Shown: one piece after another, positions 41,180 to 49,832 of the stretch
Layout of the letters: every line of letters starts with the position of its first letter
Position numbering within the stretch: the stretch's first letter is position 1
Source of the DNA: Kitasatospora atroaurantiaca
GTDB taxonomy: Bacteria > Actinomycetota > Actinomycetes > Streptomycetales > Streptomycetaceae
Length of the DNA stretch: 64,000 nucleotides
NCBI RefSeq assembly: GCF_007828955.1
Contig: NZ_VIVR01000001.1
Location: 2,046,001 to 2,110,000 of the forward strand
Direction of reading: 5' to 3'
Made by a program: the position numbers and the translations under genes
Notes under the pieces: model-generated
Database searches by the model: none
What the model was told of the DNA's origin: nothing
Seen by the model: the letters and a program-made list of their open reading frames with translations, nothing else

Positions 41180-41288
41180 GGGGCTCCGCCAGTAGGTGCG
41201 GCAGTGGGCCAACCACAGGGACGCCCGATCCTGATCGGTGCGCCTACCGGCAGACGCAAATGTCAGTGCGCGGTCCTACGCTGGCGCC

Positions 41289-41654
41289 ATGGTGACGTTC
41301 GATCAGTTCCTGACCATGGGCCTGGCCCTCCCCCGAGCCACCGAGCGGCTCACCTGGGAGACGGAGGTGACACTCCGGGTCGGCGAGAAGATCTTCGCCA
41401 TGGGCACCCCCGACAGCGGCGCGGTCTGCGTCAAGGCCTCGAAGGAGGACCAGGCGGAGCTGCTCGCCGCCGCCCCGGAGATCTTCTCGGTGGCCCCGTA
41501 CGTCGGCCGGCACGGCTGGGTGCTGGTCAGTCTGGCCAAGGTCGATCCGGACGAGCTTCATGATCTACTGGTCGAGGCCTGGCGTAGCATCGCCCCGAAG
41601 AAGCTGGTCAGGGAGTTCGACGCGGCCGAGATCAAGGGGTCCGGCCCCGTGTGA
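41289..41654 (+). CDS. MmcQ/YjbR-family protein
   Basis: 121 residues from ATG 41289. The CyaY-like MmcQ/YjbR fold is recognisable: FDQFLTMGLALPRATERLTW, LRVGEKIFAMGTPDSGAVCV, KASKEDQAELLAAAPEIFSV, HGWVLVSLAKVDPDELHDLL, EAWRSIAPKKLVREFD. Family members are described as DNA-binding in Pfam, but the evidence is slight. It stands alone, 110 bp after tetR on the same strand. Confidence 0.88.
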   Translation: MVTFDQFLTMGLALPRATERLTWETEVTLRVGEKIFAMGTPDSGAVCVKASKEDQAELLAAAPEIFSVAPYVGRHGWVLVSLAKVDPDELHDLLVEAWRSIAPKKLVREFDAAEIKGSGPV

Positions 41655-41784
41655 GCCATCCCACAGTTTAGACTCTGCACGCCCCCTGCTCGGAGCGCCT
41701 ACGCTGGCTGACGAGTAGTTGGCAGTCGTACCACCATCGGGCCGCGCCCGCTGTGACGGTCACGGGTCCGAGGGAGTTGACGCC

Positions 41785-42972
41785 ATGCAGCGCAGGCGGG
41801 TCAAGCGCATGCTGATAGGTGCCTTCGCTGCCGGTGCGGTGCTGGTGGACGCCGGTGCCGCCGCCGCCCAGGCCGCCGCCGCCAACGAACAGGTCGCCAT
41901 CTCCACGCCGCCCGCCGGCAGCGCCGAGTGGGTGGCGGACCACTCCCTCGGCCGCAGCCTGCCCGACCCGGCCACCGCCGACGCCCGTACCGTCGCGGCC
42001 TTCTTCACCTCGCTCACCCCCGAGCAGACCGAGCAGCTGATCGCCGAGTACCCGCTGGTGGTCGGCAACCTCGACGGCGCGCCGCTCGACCTCCGCTACC
42101 GCGCCAACCGGGTGGCCATCGCCGCCGAGCGCGACCGGGCCAGGGCCCGCGCGGCGGACCAGAAGCTGGACGCCACCACCCGCGCCGAGGCCACCTCCCG
42201 CGCCGACGACAGTGAGCACCTGCTCGCCCGCGGCCGCCAGATCCTGGCCTTCGACCCGCGCGGCCGGGGCCTGGTCAGCGAGGTGTACGGCGACCTTGCG
42301 AAGGCCGACCGCGTCTCCGTCCTGGTACCCGGCTCCGACGCCGACCTCGGCCACTTCGACCAGGCCGCCGACCCCCTGCGCTCCCCCGCCGGGATGGCCC
42401 GCGCCCTGGTCGCCGAGGAGCACCGCCAGTCCCCCGGCACCCGCACCGCCGTGATCGCCTGGACGGGGTACGTCACCCCCTCCGGCCTCGGCCCGGACGC
42501 CGTCACCTCCCGCCTCGCCGAGGTCGCCGCCCCACGCCTGGAGCGACTGCTCGCCGGGCTGGCCGTCACCAGTGCCCCCGAGGCGCCGCCGGCCCTGTTC
42601 TGCCACTCGTACGGCTCGGTGGTGTGCGGCACCGCCGCACCGGAGATCCACGACGGCCAGGCCACCGACGTGGTGGTCTTCGGCAGCCCGGGCATGGGCG
42701 TGCAGAGCACGGGCGAGCTGGGCGACGGCGTCCGGGTCTGGGCCACCCGCAACCCCACCGACTGGATCGGCAACGTCCCGTACCTGGAGGTCGGCGGCCT
42801 CGGCCACGGCGCCGACCCGACCACGACGGACTTCGGCGCGGTCGAGATCTCCTCGGCCGGCGCCGTCGGCCACACCGGCTACCTGGCGGCCAACACCTCC
42901 AGCCTGCACAACTTCGGCGCGATCGCCCTCGGCCGCTACCAGAGCGTGAGCCACCCGCCGGCCACGGCCTGA
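41785..42972 (+). CDS. Secreted alpha/beta hydrolase of the DUF1023 type
   Basis: 395 residues from ATG 41785 with GAGGGAG upstream. It has a signal-like N-terminus (MQRRRVKRMLIGAFAAGAVL then AGAAAAQA, cleavage near 30), a helical segment, and from about 150 a hydrolase core: RVSVLVPGSDADLGHF, TAVIAWTGYVTPSG, and nucleophile elbow ALFCHSYGSVVCG (G-x-S-x-G variant H-S-Y-G), then VVFGSPGMGVQSTGEL and the His in GHTGYLAA. This matches the DUF1023 hydrolases of actinobacteria, which are exported; the substrate is unknown. It ends at a palindromic repeat. Confidence 0.85.
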   Translation: MQRRRVKRMLIGAFAAGAVLVDAGAAAAQAAAANEQVAISTPPAGSAEWVADHSLGRSLPDPATADARTVAAFFTSLTPEQTEQLIAEYPLVVGNLDGAPLDLRYRANRVAIAAERDRARARAADQKLDATTRAEATSRADDSEHLLARGRQILAFDPRGRGLVSEVYGDLAKADRVSVLVPGSDADLGHFDQAADPLRSPAGMARALVAEEHRQSPGTRTAVIAWTGYVTPSGLGPDAVTSRLAEVAAPRLERLLAGLAVTSAPEAPPALFCHSYGSVVCGTAAPEIHDGQATDVVVFGSPGMGVQSTGELGDGVRVWATRNPTDWIGNVPYLEVGGLGHGADPTTTDFGAVEISSAGAVGHTGYLAANTSSLHNFGAIALGRYQSVSHPPATA

Positions 42973-42997
42973 GAGTCCGCGCAGCTGAGCAACCACA

Positions 42998-43075
42998 CAG
43001 GGGCGCGGGGAACTGCGCGAGATCGGAAGGCACTGACCTGTGCCCTACCGCTGCGCGCAGTTCCCCGCGCCCCTG
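42998..43075. repeat. Palindromic intergenic repeat, copy 4
   Basis: CAGGGGCGCGGGGAACTGCG at 42998 and its inverted copy ending at 43075, between the convergent hydrolase and WYL genes. The last codons and stop of the WYL gene lie inside the right arm. Confidence 0.85.
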
Positions 43076-44046
43076 GACAGTGCAACTGGCCGACGGTAGA
43101 GCTTGCCAACCTCTGCTGCGGCGCGGGCCAGCTCCGTACGGGCCTCCTCGGGCGACAGCACCTCCACGTCCGCGCCGAAAGCGAGCAGCGCCCGGGCCGC
43201 GGCAACCGCGCGGAAGCCCAGCGTCACCTCCGTCCACTCGGCGTCGACGGTCGTCGGCGTCTCGATCAGCAGGGCCGCATGGATGCGCAGGAACATGTCC
43301 AGCCGCCCCCGGCGCACCCGGGCCACGACCCTCACCTCTGCCGGCCGCCGCTCGACCTGCTCCCGCAGGACCGTCCAGACCTCCGCGAGCGTCAGGCCCG
43401 CACGGCGTCTGACCAGCTCCTCCTCGGCCACCGCCGCCAGCACGCGGTCCACCCGGAACAGCCGGGGCTCGGCCTCGAGGTCGGCCACCAGGTACCAGAC
43501 GCCCGCCTTGCTCACCAGCCCGTACGGGTCGACGGTGTACTCGCTCGGCCCGTCCGCGCCGCTGTGCCGGTAGCGCAGCCGTAGCCGCTGGTCGGCGAAG
43601 ACCGCGCGCTGCAGCTCGCCGAGGTCCACCGCATCGGCCTCCACCCGCATCCAGCGGGCCGGGTCGACCAGGATGCGTTCGCTGGTTCGCTCGGCGGCCG
43701 GGCGGTGCGGGGCCGGCAGGGCCGCCATCACCTTGCGCAGCGCCGAGCCGAGGGCGCCGCCCAGACCCAGAGCGTCGTGGGCCCCCTGGGAGGAGAGGAC
43801 GAACAGTGCACGGGCCTCGTCGCTGGTCAGCCCGGTGACGTCGGTGCGGTAGCCGGGCAGCAGGTTGATCCCACCGTGCCGCCCGCGCTCGGCCCAGACC
43901 GGCACCCCGGCGGCCGACAGGGCGTCGACGTCCCGGTAGATGGTGCGGACGGAGACCTCAAGGCGCTCGGCGAGTTCGACGGCCGAGACCTGACCCCGGG
44001 TCTGGAGCAGCAGCAGGATCGAGAGCAGACGGTCGGCTTTCACCAC
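43045..44046 (-). CDS. WYL-domain transcriptional regulator
   Basis: 333 residues. N-terminal HTH_11-type winged helix (LLSILLLLQTRGQVSAVELA, LEVSVRTIYRDVDALSAAGV) followed by a WYL domain (about 140-310: LRYRHSGADGPSEYTVDPYG, LVSKAGVWYLVADLEAEPRL, FRVDRV) with the W-Y-L triplet visible. WYL regulators bind nucleic-acid-type or metabolite ligands. It is divergent from the gene at 44136, its probable target. The C-terminus SRGAGNCAQR is encoded by the palindromic repeat and is probably not native to the family. Confidence 0.9.
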   Translation of the reverse strand: MVKADRLLSILLLLQTRGQVSAVELAERLEVSVRTIYRDVDALSAAGVPVWAERGRHGGINLLPGYRTDVTGLTSDEARALFVLSSQGAHDALGLGGALGSALRKVMAALPAPHRPAAERTSERILVDPARWMRVEADAVDLGELQRAVFADQRLRLRYRHSGADGPSEYTVDPYGLVSKAGVWYLVADLEAEPRLFRVDRVLAAVAEEELVRRRAGLTLAEVWTVLREQVERRPAEVRVVARVRRGRLDMFLRIHAALLIETPTTVDAEWTEVTLGFRAVAAARALLAFGADVEVLSPEEARTELARAAAEVGKLYRRPVALSRGAGNCAQR

Positions 44047-44135
44047 CGAAGAATAAATCCTGACGCTGGATGTCAGGTATTGCCGGGAGAGTGCTCCTCG
44101 TACGGATTCCCCTCCGCAGCCAAGGAGTTGCTCCC

Positions 44136-44714
44136 ATGGACACCACCCTCGACCCCCGCCCGGTCTACCAGCGCGCCCTCGACCAGCTGGAGAAGCTGTT
44201 CGCCGCCGTCACCCCGGACCGGATGACCCGGCCGACCGCGTGCACCGAGTACGACCTGCGGGCGCTGCTCAGCCACACCGTGGGCGGGATCCACCGGATC
44301 GCGTACGTCGGCGAGGGCGGCCGCAGCGAGGACGTGCCGGCCTGGATCGAGCCCGTCGCCGACGACGCCTGGCCGGCCGCGCTCGGCCGGGCCCGGGTAC
44401 GCGTCACCACCGCGTGGAGCGATGACGAGAAGCTGGAGCGGATCGCCTCGGTGCCGTGGGGCGAGCTGCCGGGCCGCTTCGCGCTGGGTGGCTACGTCAT
44501 GGAGGCGACCACCCACTCGTGGGACATCGCCCAGGTCGTGGCCCCCGAGGCCGCGCTGGACGAGCACCTGGCCCAGGTCGCGCTGGCCATCGCCGAGCAG
44601 ACCCTCCCGACCGACCCGCGGGGCGGAGAGGTCCCCTTCGGCCCGGTGCAGCCGGCCCCGGCGGACGCCGATGTCTACACCCGGCTCGCCGCCTGGCTCG
44701 GCCGCGAGGTCTGA
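44136..44714 (+). CDS. TIGR03086-type metal-binding protein (DinB/mycothiol-dependent isomerase fold)
   Basis: 192 residues from ATG 44136 with AAGGAG 9 bp upstream. A four-helix DinB-like fold with the metal-site His positions: ALLSHTVGGIHRIAYV (HxxxxxxxH region) and MEATTHSWDIAQVV. Such proteins are related to mycothiol-dependent maleylpyruvate isomerase. The enzymatic role is unknown. It is the likely target of the divergent WYL regulator, from which it is 89 bp distant. Confidence 0.88.
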   Translation: MDTTLDPRPVYQRALDQLEKLFAAVTPDRMTRPTACTEYDLRALLSHTVGGIHRIAYVGEGGRSEDVPAWIEPVADDAWPAALGRARVRVTTAWSDDEKLERIASVPWGELPGRFALGGYVMEATTHSWDIAQVVAPEAALDEHLAQVALAIAEQTLPTDPRGGEVPFGPVQPAPADADVYTRLAAWLGREV

Positions 44715-44833
44715 GGGCGAGCCAGTTCTGACGAGCCGATTCTGAGGGCGAGCCGATAAGGGCGCGGGGCTCTACTGATCAACTGCGTGCGCGAAAACGG
44801 AAGGTACGCCGCCGTCACCGCCTCGCGGCGAAC

Positions 44834-44872
44834 AGTTGCACCCCGTTGCGCACGGCGCTTCGGGGTGCAACT
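44834..44872. terminator. Bidirectional terminator
   Basis: AGTTGCACCCCG and CGGGGTGCAACT form a perfect 12-bp stem with a 15-base loop between two convergent genes. A decayed fragment of the palindromic repeat (GGGCGCGGGG, then CGCGAAAACGGAAGG) lies just to its left at about 44757-44806. Confidence 0.8.
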
Positions 44873-44910
44873 CGCGCCGGCGCACCAGGTACGGTCGCGC
44901 CCCTGCGGAG

Positions 44911-45915
44911 CTACTCGCGGCCCGCCGAGGTGAAGCTCATGTCGGCGTACCGGGTGCCCGCCACCTGGCCGGCGATCGGCTCCAGCTCCGCCAGCTCCTC
45001 GGCGGTCAGCCGCAGGCTCGCCGCAGCGGTGTTCTCGGCAAGCCGACTGCGCTTACGGGTGCCCGGGATCGGCACCACCGTCAGCCCGTGCACCTCGGCC
45101 CGCTGCTGCACCCAGGCGAGCGCGACCTGCGCTGCGGTGGCGCCCCGTCCGGCGGCGATCTTCTGGATCGGGGCGACCAGCGCCGCGTTCTCGGCCGCGT
45201 TGGCCCCGCTGAACTGCGGGTGGTTGCGCCGGTAGTCGCCCTCGGTCAGCTCCTCGGCGGCCGCGAACGACCCCGTCAGGAAGCCCCGCCCGAGCGGCGA
45301 GTACGGCACGAAGGCGACCCCGAGCTCGGCGGCGGCCGGGACGGCGGTGCGCTCGACGTCGCGGGAGAAGATCGACCACTCGGACTGCAGCGCGGCGATC
45401 GGGTGCACCGCGTACGCCTCGCGCAGCTCGTCCCCGGTGACCTCGGAGAGCCCGAGGTGACGCACCTTGCCGGCCTGGACCAGTTCGGCCATCGCGCCGA
45501 CCGAGTCGGCGAGCGGGACGGCCGGGTCGCGGCGGTGCATGTAGTACAGGTCGATGACGTCCACGCCGAGCCGGCGCAGCGAGGCGTCCACGGCGCTGCG
45601 GATGTACGCCGGGTCGTTGCGAACGCCCCGGTAGGCCGGGTCGTCGGCGCGGCGCTCGATGGCGAACTTGGTGGCCAGGACGACCTTGTCGCGGTTGGCC
45701 CGGACGAACGGGCCGATCAGCTCCTCGTTGTGGCCGGAGCCGTAGACGTCAGCGGTGTCGAAGAGGGTGACGCCGAGGTCGAGGGCGGCGTCCAGGGTGG
45801 CGAGCGCCTCGGCGGTGTCGGTCGGGCCGTAGAACTCGCTCATGCCCATGCAGCCGAGGCCCTGGATGCCGACGGTGGGGCCGTTGCTGCCGAGGACGGC
45901 GGTGGGGAGGCTCAT
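44911..45915 (-). CDS. Aldo/keto reductase
   Basis: 334 residues, TIM barrel. Catalytic and cofactor landmarks: GLGCMGMSEFYGPTD, FDTADVYGSGHNEELIG (D and Y of the tetrad), VVLATKFAI (K), DLYYMHRRDPAVPL (H), LGLSEV, QSEWSIFSRD, and VPIPGTRKRSRLAEN (NADPH 2'-phosphate binding). It reduces aldehydes or ketones with NADPH. The ATG overlaps the MerR gene's stop (ATGA), so the reductase is expressed with and probably controlled by that regulator. Confidence 0.93.
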   Translation of the reverse strand: MSLPTAVLGSNGPTVGIQGLGCMGMSEFYGPTDTAEALATLDAALDLGVTLFDTADVYGSGHNEELIGPFVRANRDKVVLATKFAIERRADDPAYRGVRNDPAYIRSAVDASLRRLGVDVIDLYYMHRRDPAVPLADSVGAMAELVQAGKVRHLGLSEVTGDELREAYAVHPIAALQSEWSIFSRDVERTAVPAAAELGVAFVPYSPLGRGFLTGSFAAAEELTEGDYRRNHPQFSGANAAENAALVAPIQKIAAGRGATAAQVALAWVQQRAEVHGLTVVPIPGTRKRSRLAENTAAASLRLTAEELAELEPIAGQVAGTRYADMSFTSAGRE

Positions 45916-46376
45916 GCGCTCTGCTTCTTCCTGTCGTTCGCGGTTCGTGAGTACAGGTCGATCTTGTAGTCGAGGACGGCGAGGGTCGCGTGCAGATCGG
46001 CGATCTTCTGCCGGACCTCCTCGCGGTGGGCGACGAGGATGTCGCGCCGGTCGCCGTAGGTCTGCTCGCCGGCCCGGGCCAGCTCCACGTACCGGAGCAT
46101 GTCGGCCACCGGCATGCCGGTCAGCCGCAGCCGGCCGAGGAAGGCCAGCCGGGTCAGGTCCGCGTCGCTGTAGCGGCGCTGGCCGGAGTAGGAGCGGTCG
46201 ATCGGGTCGAGCAGACCGATCCGTTCGTACCAGCGCAGCGTGTGGGCCGTCAGACCGCTCGCGGCGGCGACCTCGCTGATGGTGTGCCGCGGGGTCCGGT
46301 CGGCGTCCGAACTCGCTGCTTGGTACGCCTCGCCGCAGGTGAGCAGGTCGACTGAGATCGGTGCGAGCGTTGCCAT
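45912..46376 (-). CDS. MerR-family regulator
   Basis: 154 residues. The MerR winged helix is at about 32-100: HTISEVAAASGLTAHTLRWY, ERIGLLDPIDRSYSGQRRYS, DADLTRLAFLGRLRLTGMPV, then a coiled coil (HREEVRQKIADLHATLAVLD) that forms the dimer. No Cys ligand cluster, so it is an aldehyde/drug-type rather than a metal-type MerR. It leads a two-gene operon with the aldo/keto reductase. An N-terminal extension of about 30 residues may be untranslated if a later start is used. Confidence 0.92.
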   Translation of the reverse strand: MATLAPISVDLLTCGEAYQAASSDADRTPRHTISEVAAASGLTAHTLRWYERIGLLDPIDRSYSGQRRYSDADLTRLAFLGRLRLTGMPVADMLRYVELARAGEQTYGDRRDILVAHREEVRQKIADLHATLAVLDYKIDLYSRTANDRKKQSA

Positions 46377-46483
46377 GGTGGACCCCCGGTGGTCGGCGAC
46401 GACTACGAAGCTACTGAGTTAGAGCGCACTCCAAGCAAGCCTCCCACGCGGGTCGGACGGGCCGGAGTCGTTAGAGTCGGCCC

Positions 46484-47317
46484 ATGCAGAGCTTGCGGAT
46501 GATCGAGGACTGGCCGGTGCCCAACGCGGCGACCGCCGTGGTGCGCGGGGCTGACGGCGCCCTGCTGGGTGAGAACGGGCCGCAGGAGCGGCTGTTCCCG
46601 CTGGCGTCGGTGACCAAGCTGCTCACCTCGTACGCCGTGCTGGTCGCGGTCGAGGAGGGCGTCTTCGAGCTGGACGACCCGGCGGGCCCGGAGGGTTCGA
46701 CGGTGCGGCACCTCCTGGCGCACACCTCGGGGCTGGCCTTCGACGAGCACCGGGTGATGGCGCCTCCCGGCAACCGGCGGCTGTACTCCAACGCCGGGTT
46801 CGACGTGCTGGCCGACACCCTGACCAAGGCCTCCGGCATCAACTTCGCGCAGTACGCGGCGGAGGCGGTGTTCGAACCGCTCAGGATGCGGGCGACGCTG
46901 ATCAACACCGCGCACCGCTCCCCGGCGGGCGCGGGCGGCCTCTCCACGGTGGCCGACCTGGCCCTGTTCGCGGCGGAGCTCCAGGCTCCCAAGCTGCTGG
47001 ACCCGTCCACGGTGCACGCCGCCACCCGCGAGGTCGCGTACCCGGGCCTGAGCGGCGTCCTGCCCGGCTTCGGCCACCGCAGGCCGAACGACTGGGGCCT
47101 GGGCTTCGAGATCCGCGGCGACAAGTCCCCGCACTGGACGGGCGCCGGGAGCTCGCCGGAGACCTTCGGCCACTTCGGGCAGTCCGGCACCTTCCTCTGG
47201 GTCGACCCGGCGGCGGGCGCGGCCTGCATCGCCCTGACGGACCGTGACTTCGGCCCCTGGGCGGCCGAGGCCTGGCCCCTCTTCACCGACGCGGTGCTCG
47301 CCGAACTGCACGGCTGA
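46484..47317 (+). CDS. Serine hydrolase of the beta-lactamase / class C PBP type
   Basis: 277 residues, cytoplasmic (no signal peptide). Active-site motifs: PLASVTKLLTSYAVL (S-x-x-K, Ser near 43), LYSNAGFDVLAD (Y-S-N), and GHFGQSGTFLWVD (H-x-G). Family members are esterases, transpeptidase-like hydrolases or beta-lactamases; lacking export it is more likely an esterase. It stands alone and is followed by short tandem repeats and a palindromic repeat. Confidence 0.9.
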   Translation: MQSLRMIEDWPVPNAATAVVRGADGALLGENGPQERLFPLASVTKLLTSYAVLVAVEEGVFELDDPAGPEGSTVRHLLAHTSGLAFDEHRVMAPPGNRRLYSNAGFDVLADTLTKASGINFAQYAAEAVFEPLRMRATLINTAHRSPAGAGGLSTVADLALFAAELQAPKLLDPSTVHAATREVAYPGLSGVLPGFGHRRPNDWGLGFEIRGDKSPHWTGAGSSPETFGHFGQSGTFLWVDPAAGAACIALTDRDFGPWAAEAWPLFTDAVLAELHG

Positions 47318-47320
47318 CGC

Positions 47321-47396
47321 ACCGTACGCCCATGGGGGCGCACCCTACGCACATGGGCACCCCCAGGGGCGCACCGTACGCACATGGGCACCCCCC
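47321..47396 (+). repeat. Short degenerate tandem repeat
   Basis: About 2.7 units of roughly 30 bp built on GCGCACCGTACGCACATGGG plus CACCCCC follow the serine-hydrolase stop and run directly into a palindromic repeat copy. It has no coding character. Confidence 0.7.
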
Positions 47397-47467
47397 GGGG
47401 CGCGGGGAACTGCGCGACCAGGGCACAACGTAGGTGCACGGTTGATCGCGCAGTTCCCCGCGCCCCT
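47397..47467. repeat. Palindromic intergenic repeat, copy 5
   Basis: GGGGCGCGGGGAACTGCGCG at 47397 and its inverted copy GCGCAGTTCCCCGCGCCCC ending at 47466, between convergent serine-hydrolase and pirin genes. Confidence 0.85.
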
Positions 47468-47504
47468 CCTGTGGTTGCCCTCAGCCGTACGAGACCGGGG
47501 GCCC

Positions 47505-48281
47505 TCAGCCGTACGAGACCGGCGAGTGCATCTCCCAGAGCAGCAGCTCCGCGCCGTCCGGCCCCGCCGTCGGGTCCGCGAAGGCCGGGCCGGTGGCGCG
47601 GACGCTGTCGCCCGGCTCCATCGAGCGGCCGCCGCCCTGCGGGCCGGGGACAGTGCGGTAGCCGAGCGATCCGGCCACCAGGTGGGCGTAGCGGTACGGG
47701 GCCTCCGGCAGGGCGGGCAGCGGCTGCCACGGGCCGGCCGTGACCAGGTACAGGGCGGCGTCGCTCCGGCGCAGCCGCAGCGCCGCTGACCCGCTGTCAC
47801 GCTCCATGCCCGAGGCCAGCAGTGTCAGACCGTCGGCCGAGGGCTCGACGCGGCGCAGCCCGTACACGGGCGGGGCGTCGAAGGTGTCCGGCTGCAGCCA
47901 CATCTGGACGAAGCGGACCGGCACCTCGGCTCCGCCGACGTTGCGCTCCGTGTGGGTTACGCCGGAGCCCGCGCCGAGGTGCTGGATCATCCCGGGCCTG
48001 ACCACGCCCGCATGGCCGTCGCTGTCGCGGTGGGCCAGGGCTCCCTCGACGACCCAGGTGAGGATCTCGGTGTCCCGGTGGCGGTGCTCGTCGAAGCCGG
48101 CGCCGGGCGCCAGGGTCTCCTCGTTGCAGGCGAGCAGCGCGCCGAAGTGGGTGTTCTTGGGGTCGTAGTGCCCCGAGAAGGAGAAGGCGTGTCTGGTCTC
48201 GATGCCTTCGGCCGGGGTGGAGCGGTAACGCTCGGGGGCTCGGCGCAGGTCGGCGCGAGGTCGGGTGGCGGCGTCGGTCAC
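47505..48281 (-). CDS. Pirin-family protein
   Basis: 258 residues, bicupin. The N-terminal cupin keeps the pirin metal site: GFDEHRHRDTEILTWVVEG (H-R-H and Glu) and GVTHTERN (His). The C-terminal cupin (ALYLVTAGPWQPLPALPEAP) is degenerate, as usual. Pirins can be quercetin dioxygenases or redox-dependent regulators; which applies is unknown. It is divergent from fasR, 90 bp apart. Confidence 0.92.
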   Translation of the reverse strand: MTDAATRPRADLRRAPERYRSTPAEGIETRHAFSFSGHYDPKNTHFGALLACNEETLAPGAGFDEHRHRDTEILTWVVEGALAHRDSDGHAGVVRPGMIQHLGAGSGVTHTERNVGGAEVPVRFVQMWLQPDTFDAPPVYGLRRVEPSADGLTLLASGMERDSGSAALRLRRSDAALYLVTAGPWQPLPALPEAPYRYAHLVAGSLGYRTVPGPQGGGRSMEPGDSVRATGPAFADPTAGPDGAELLLWEMHSPVSYG

Positions 48282-48371
48282 GGCTCCACGGTAGCCGGTG
48301 TGACCGGGGCCACCGGGCCGATCCGGCGGGGGTGTGCGCGAGCACCCGTCGCGGTGAGGCAGTCTTGTCCT

Positions 48372-49742
48372 GTGCCAGCCGCTTCAGCGAATCCCGACAA
48401 GAAGACCCCGGCCAAGAGGACCGCAGCCGGGAAGGCCGCCCCTGCCAAGGCGGCGCCCGCTAAGCCTGCGCCCGCGAAGGCTGCGCCCGCGACGACAGGG
48501 GAGGGCAAGACCCCGGACGCGACACGCCCCAGCCGGGGCGGCCGCCTGACGGCGCAGGAGCGCAAGCTCGTTGCCGAGCGGGCCGAGCTGCGGGCCGCGA
48601 CGCTCAAGCGGCTGGAGAGGTCCTCGGGCAAGCTGGCCTCGGCCGCGATCGCCCGGATGGACGACCAACTGGGCTGGTACCGGCGGATGCCACCGGAGCA
48701 CCGCTCCTGGATCGGCCTGGTCGCGCAGGCCGGCATCGCCGCCTTCACCGAGTGGTACCGGCACCCGGAGGCTCCGCAGGCGATCAGCACGGACGTCTTC
48801 GGCACCGCGCCGCGCGAGCTGACCAGGGCCATCACGCTGCGTCAGACGGTCGAGCTGATCCGCACCACCATCGAGGTGATGGAGGAGGCCATCGAGGAGG
48901 TGGCCGCCCCGGGCGACGAGGCCGGGATGCGCGAGTCGGTGCTGGTCTACGCCCGGGAGATCGCCTTCGCGACCGCCCAGGTGTACGCCCAGGCGGCCGA
49001 GGCGCGCGGCGCCTGGGACGCCCGCCTGGAGGCGCTGGTCGTCAACAGCCTGCTCTCGGGCGACGCGGACGAGGGAGTGCTCTCCCGGGCCGCCGCCCTG
49101 GGCTGGGGCCAGCCGAGCCAGGTCCGGGTGGTGATGGGCAGCGCCCCCGACGGGGACAGCGAGCTGGTGGTCGAGGCGATCCGACGGGCCGCCAGGTACG
49201 CCAAGCTGCACGTGCTGACCGGGGTGCTGGGCAAGCGTCTGGTCGTGGTGGTCGGTGGCGACAAGGAGCCGGTGCACGCGGCCCGCGCCCTGATCGGCCA
49301 GTTCGCGCCAGGCCCGGTGGTGGTCGGCCCGACGGTCGGCGACCTGCTCTCGGCGACCAGGTCCGCACACGCCGCCGCGGCCGGCCTGAGGGCCTGCGCG
49401 GCCTGGCCGGACGCCCCGCGCCCCGTACTGGCGGACGATCTGCTGCCCGAGCGCGCCCTGGCCGGCGACCAGGCGGCCCGGCGTCAGCTGGTGGAGGAGA
49501 TCTACACACCGCTCGACGAGGCCGGGTCGGCACTCCTGGAGACGCTGAGTGTCTACCTGGAGCAGGCCTCCTCGCTGGAGGGCGCCGCGCGCATGCTCTT
49601 CGTCCACCCGAACACCGTGCGCTACCGGCTGCGACGTGTGACTGACGTCACGGGCTATGCTCCATCCGACGTACGTTCGGCCTTCACCCTGCGCATCGCG
49701 CTTGCGCTGGGCCGTCTCGGATCGGTCGCCGATCAGAGTTGA
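48372..49742 (+). CDS. fasR: FasR, PucR-type transcriptional activator of fatty acid synthesis
   Basis: 456 residues from GTG 48372. The first 60 residues are a Lys/Ala/Pro-rich disordered leader with APAKAAPAK repeats. The middle is a PucR-type sensor region (DQLGWYRRMPPEHRSWIGLV, AFTEWYRHPEAPQAI), and the C-terminus is the PucR HTH_30 (ETLSVYLEQASSLEGAARML, FVHPNTVRYRLRRVTDVTGY). In Streptomyces coelicolor the orthologue lies in the same place and activates fabDHPF transcription. The fab operon starts 90 bp downstream on the same strand. Confidence 0.92.
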   Translation: MPAASANPDKKTPAKRTAAGKAAPAKAAPAKPAPAKAAPATTGEGKTPDATRPSRGGRLTAQERKLVAERAELRAATLKRLERSSGKLASAAIARMDDQLGWYRRMPPEHRSWIGLVAQAGIAAFTEWYRHPEAPQAISTDVFGTAPRELTRAITLRQTVELIRTTIEVMEEAIEEVAAPGDEAGMRESVLVYAREIAFATAQVYAQAAEARGAWDARLEALVVNSLLSGDADEGVLSRAAALGWGQPSQVRVVMGSAPDGDSELVVEAIRRAARYAKLHVLTGVLGKRLVVVVGGDKEPVHAARALIGQFAPGPVVVGPTVGDLLSATRSAHAAAAGLRACAAWPDAPRPVLADDLLPERALAGDQAARRQLVEEIYTPLDEAGSALLETLSVYLEQASSLEGAARMLFVHPNTVRYRLRRVTDVTGYAPSDVRSAFTLRIALALGRLGSVADQS

Positions 49743-49832
49743 CCGGCCTGTAGGGACTCCACAATCCGGCGTGCTTTTCTTCGTTACCGTCGCCTACCCG
49801 CCCCCGGGCGTCCGGCGAGAGAGGGTTGAACC
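49743..49832 (+). promoter_or_regulatory. fabD promoter / FasR target region
   Basis: 90 bp between fasR and fabD. By analogy with S. coelicolor, FasR binds here to activate fabDHPF. I see the ribosome site GAGAGAGGGTT before fabD but cannot define the FasR site from one sequence. Confidence 0.5.

Noticed and set aside
47244..47789. Frame with PYAHG repeats after the serine hydrolase
   Set aside because: The translated repeats are the tandem and palindromic intergenic repeats; not a protein gene.
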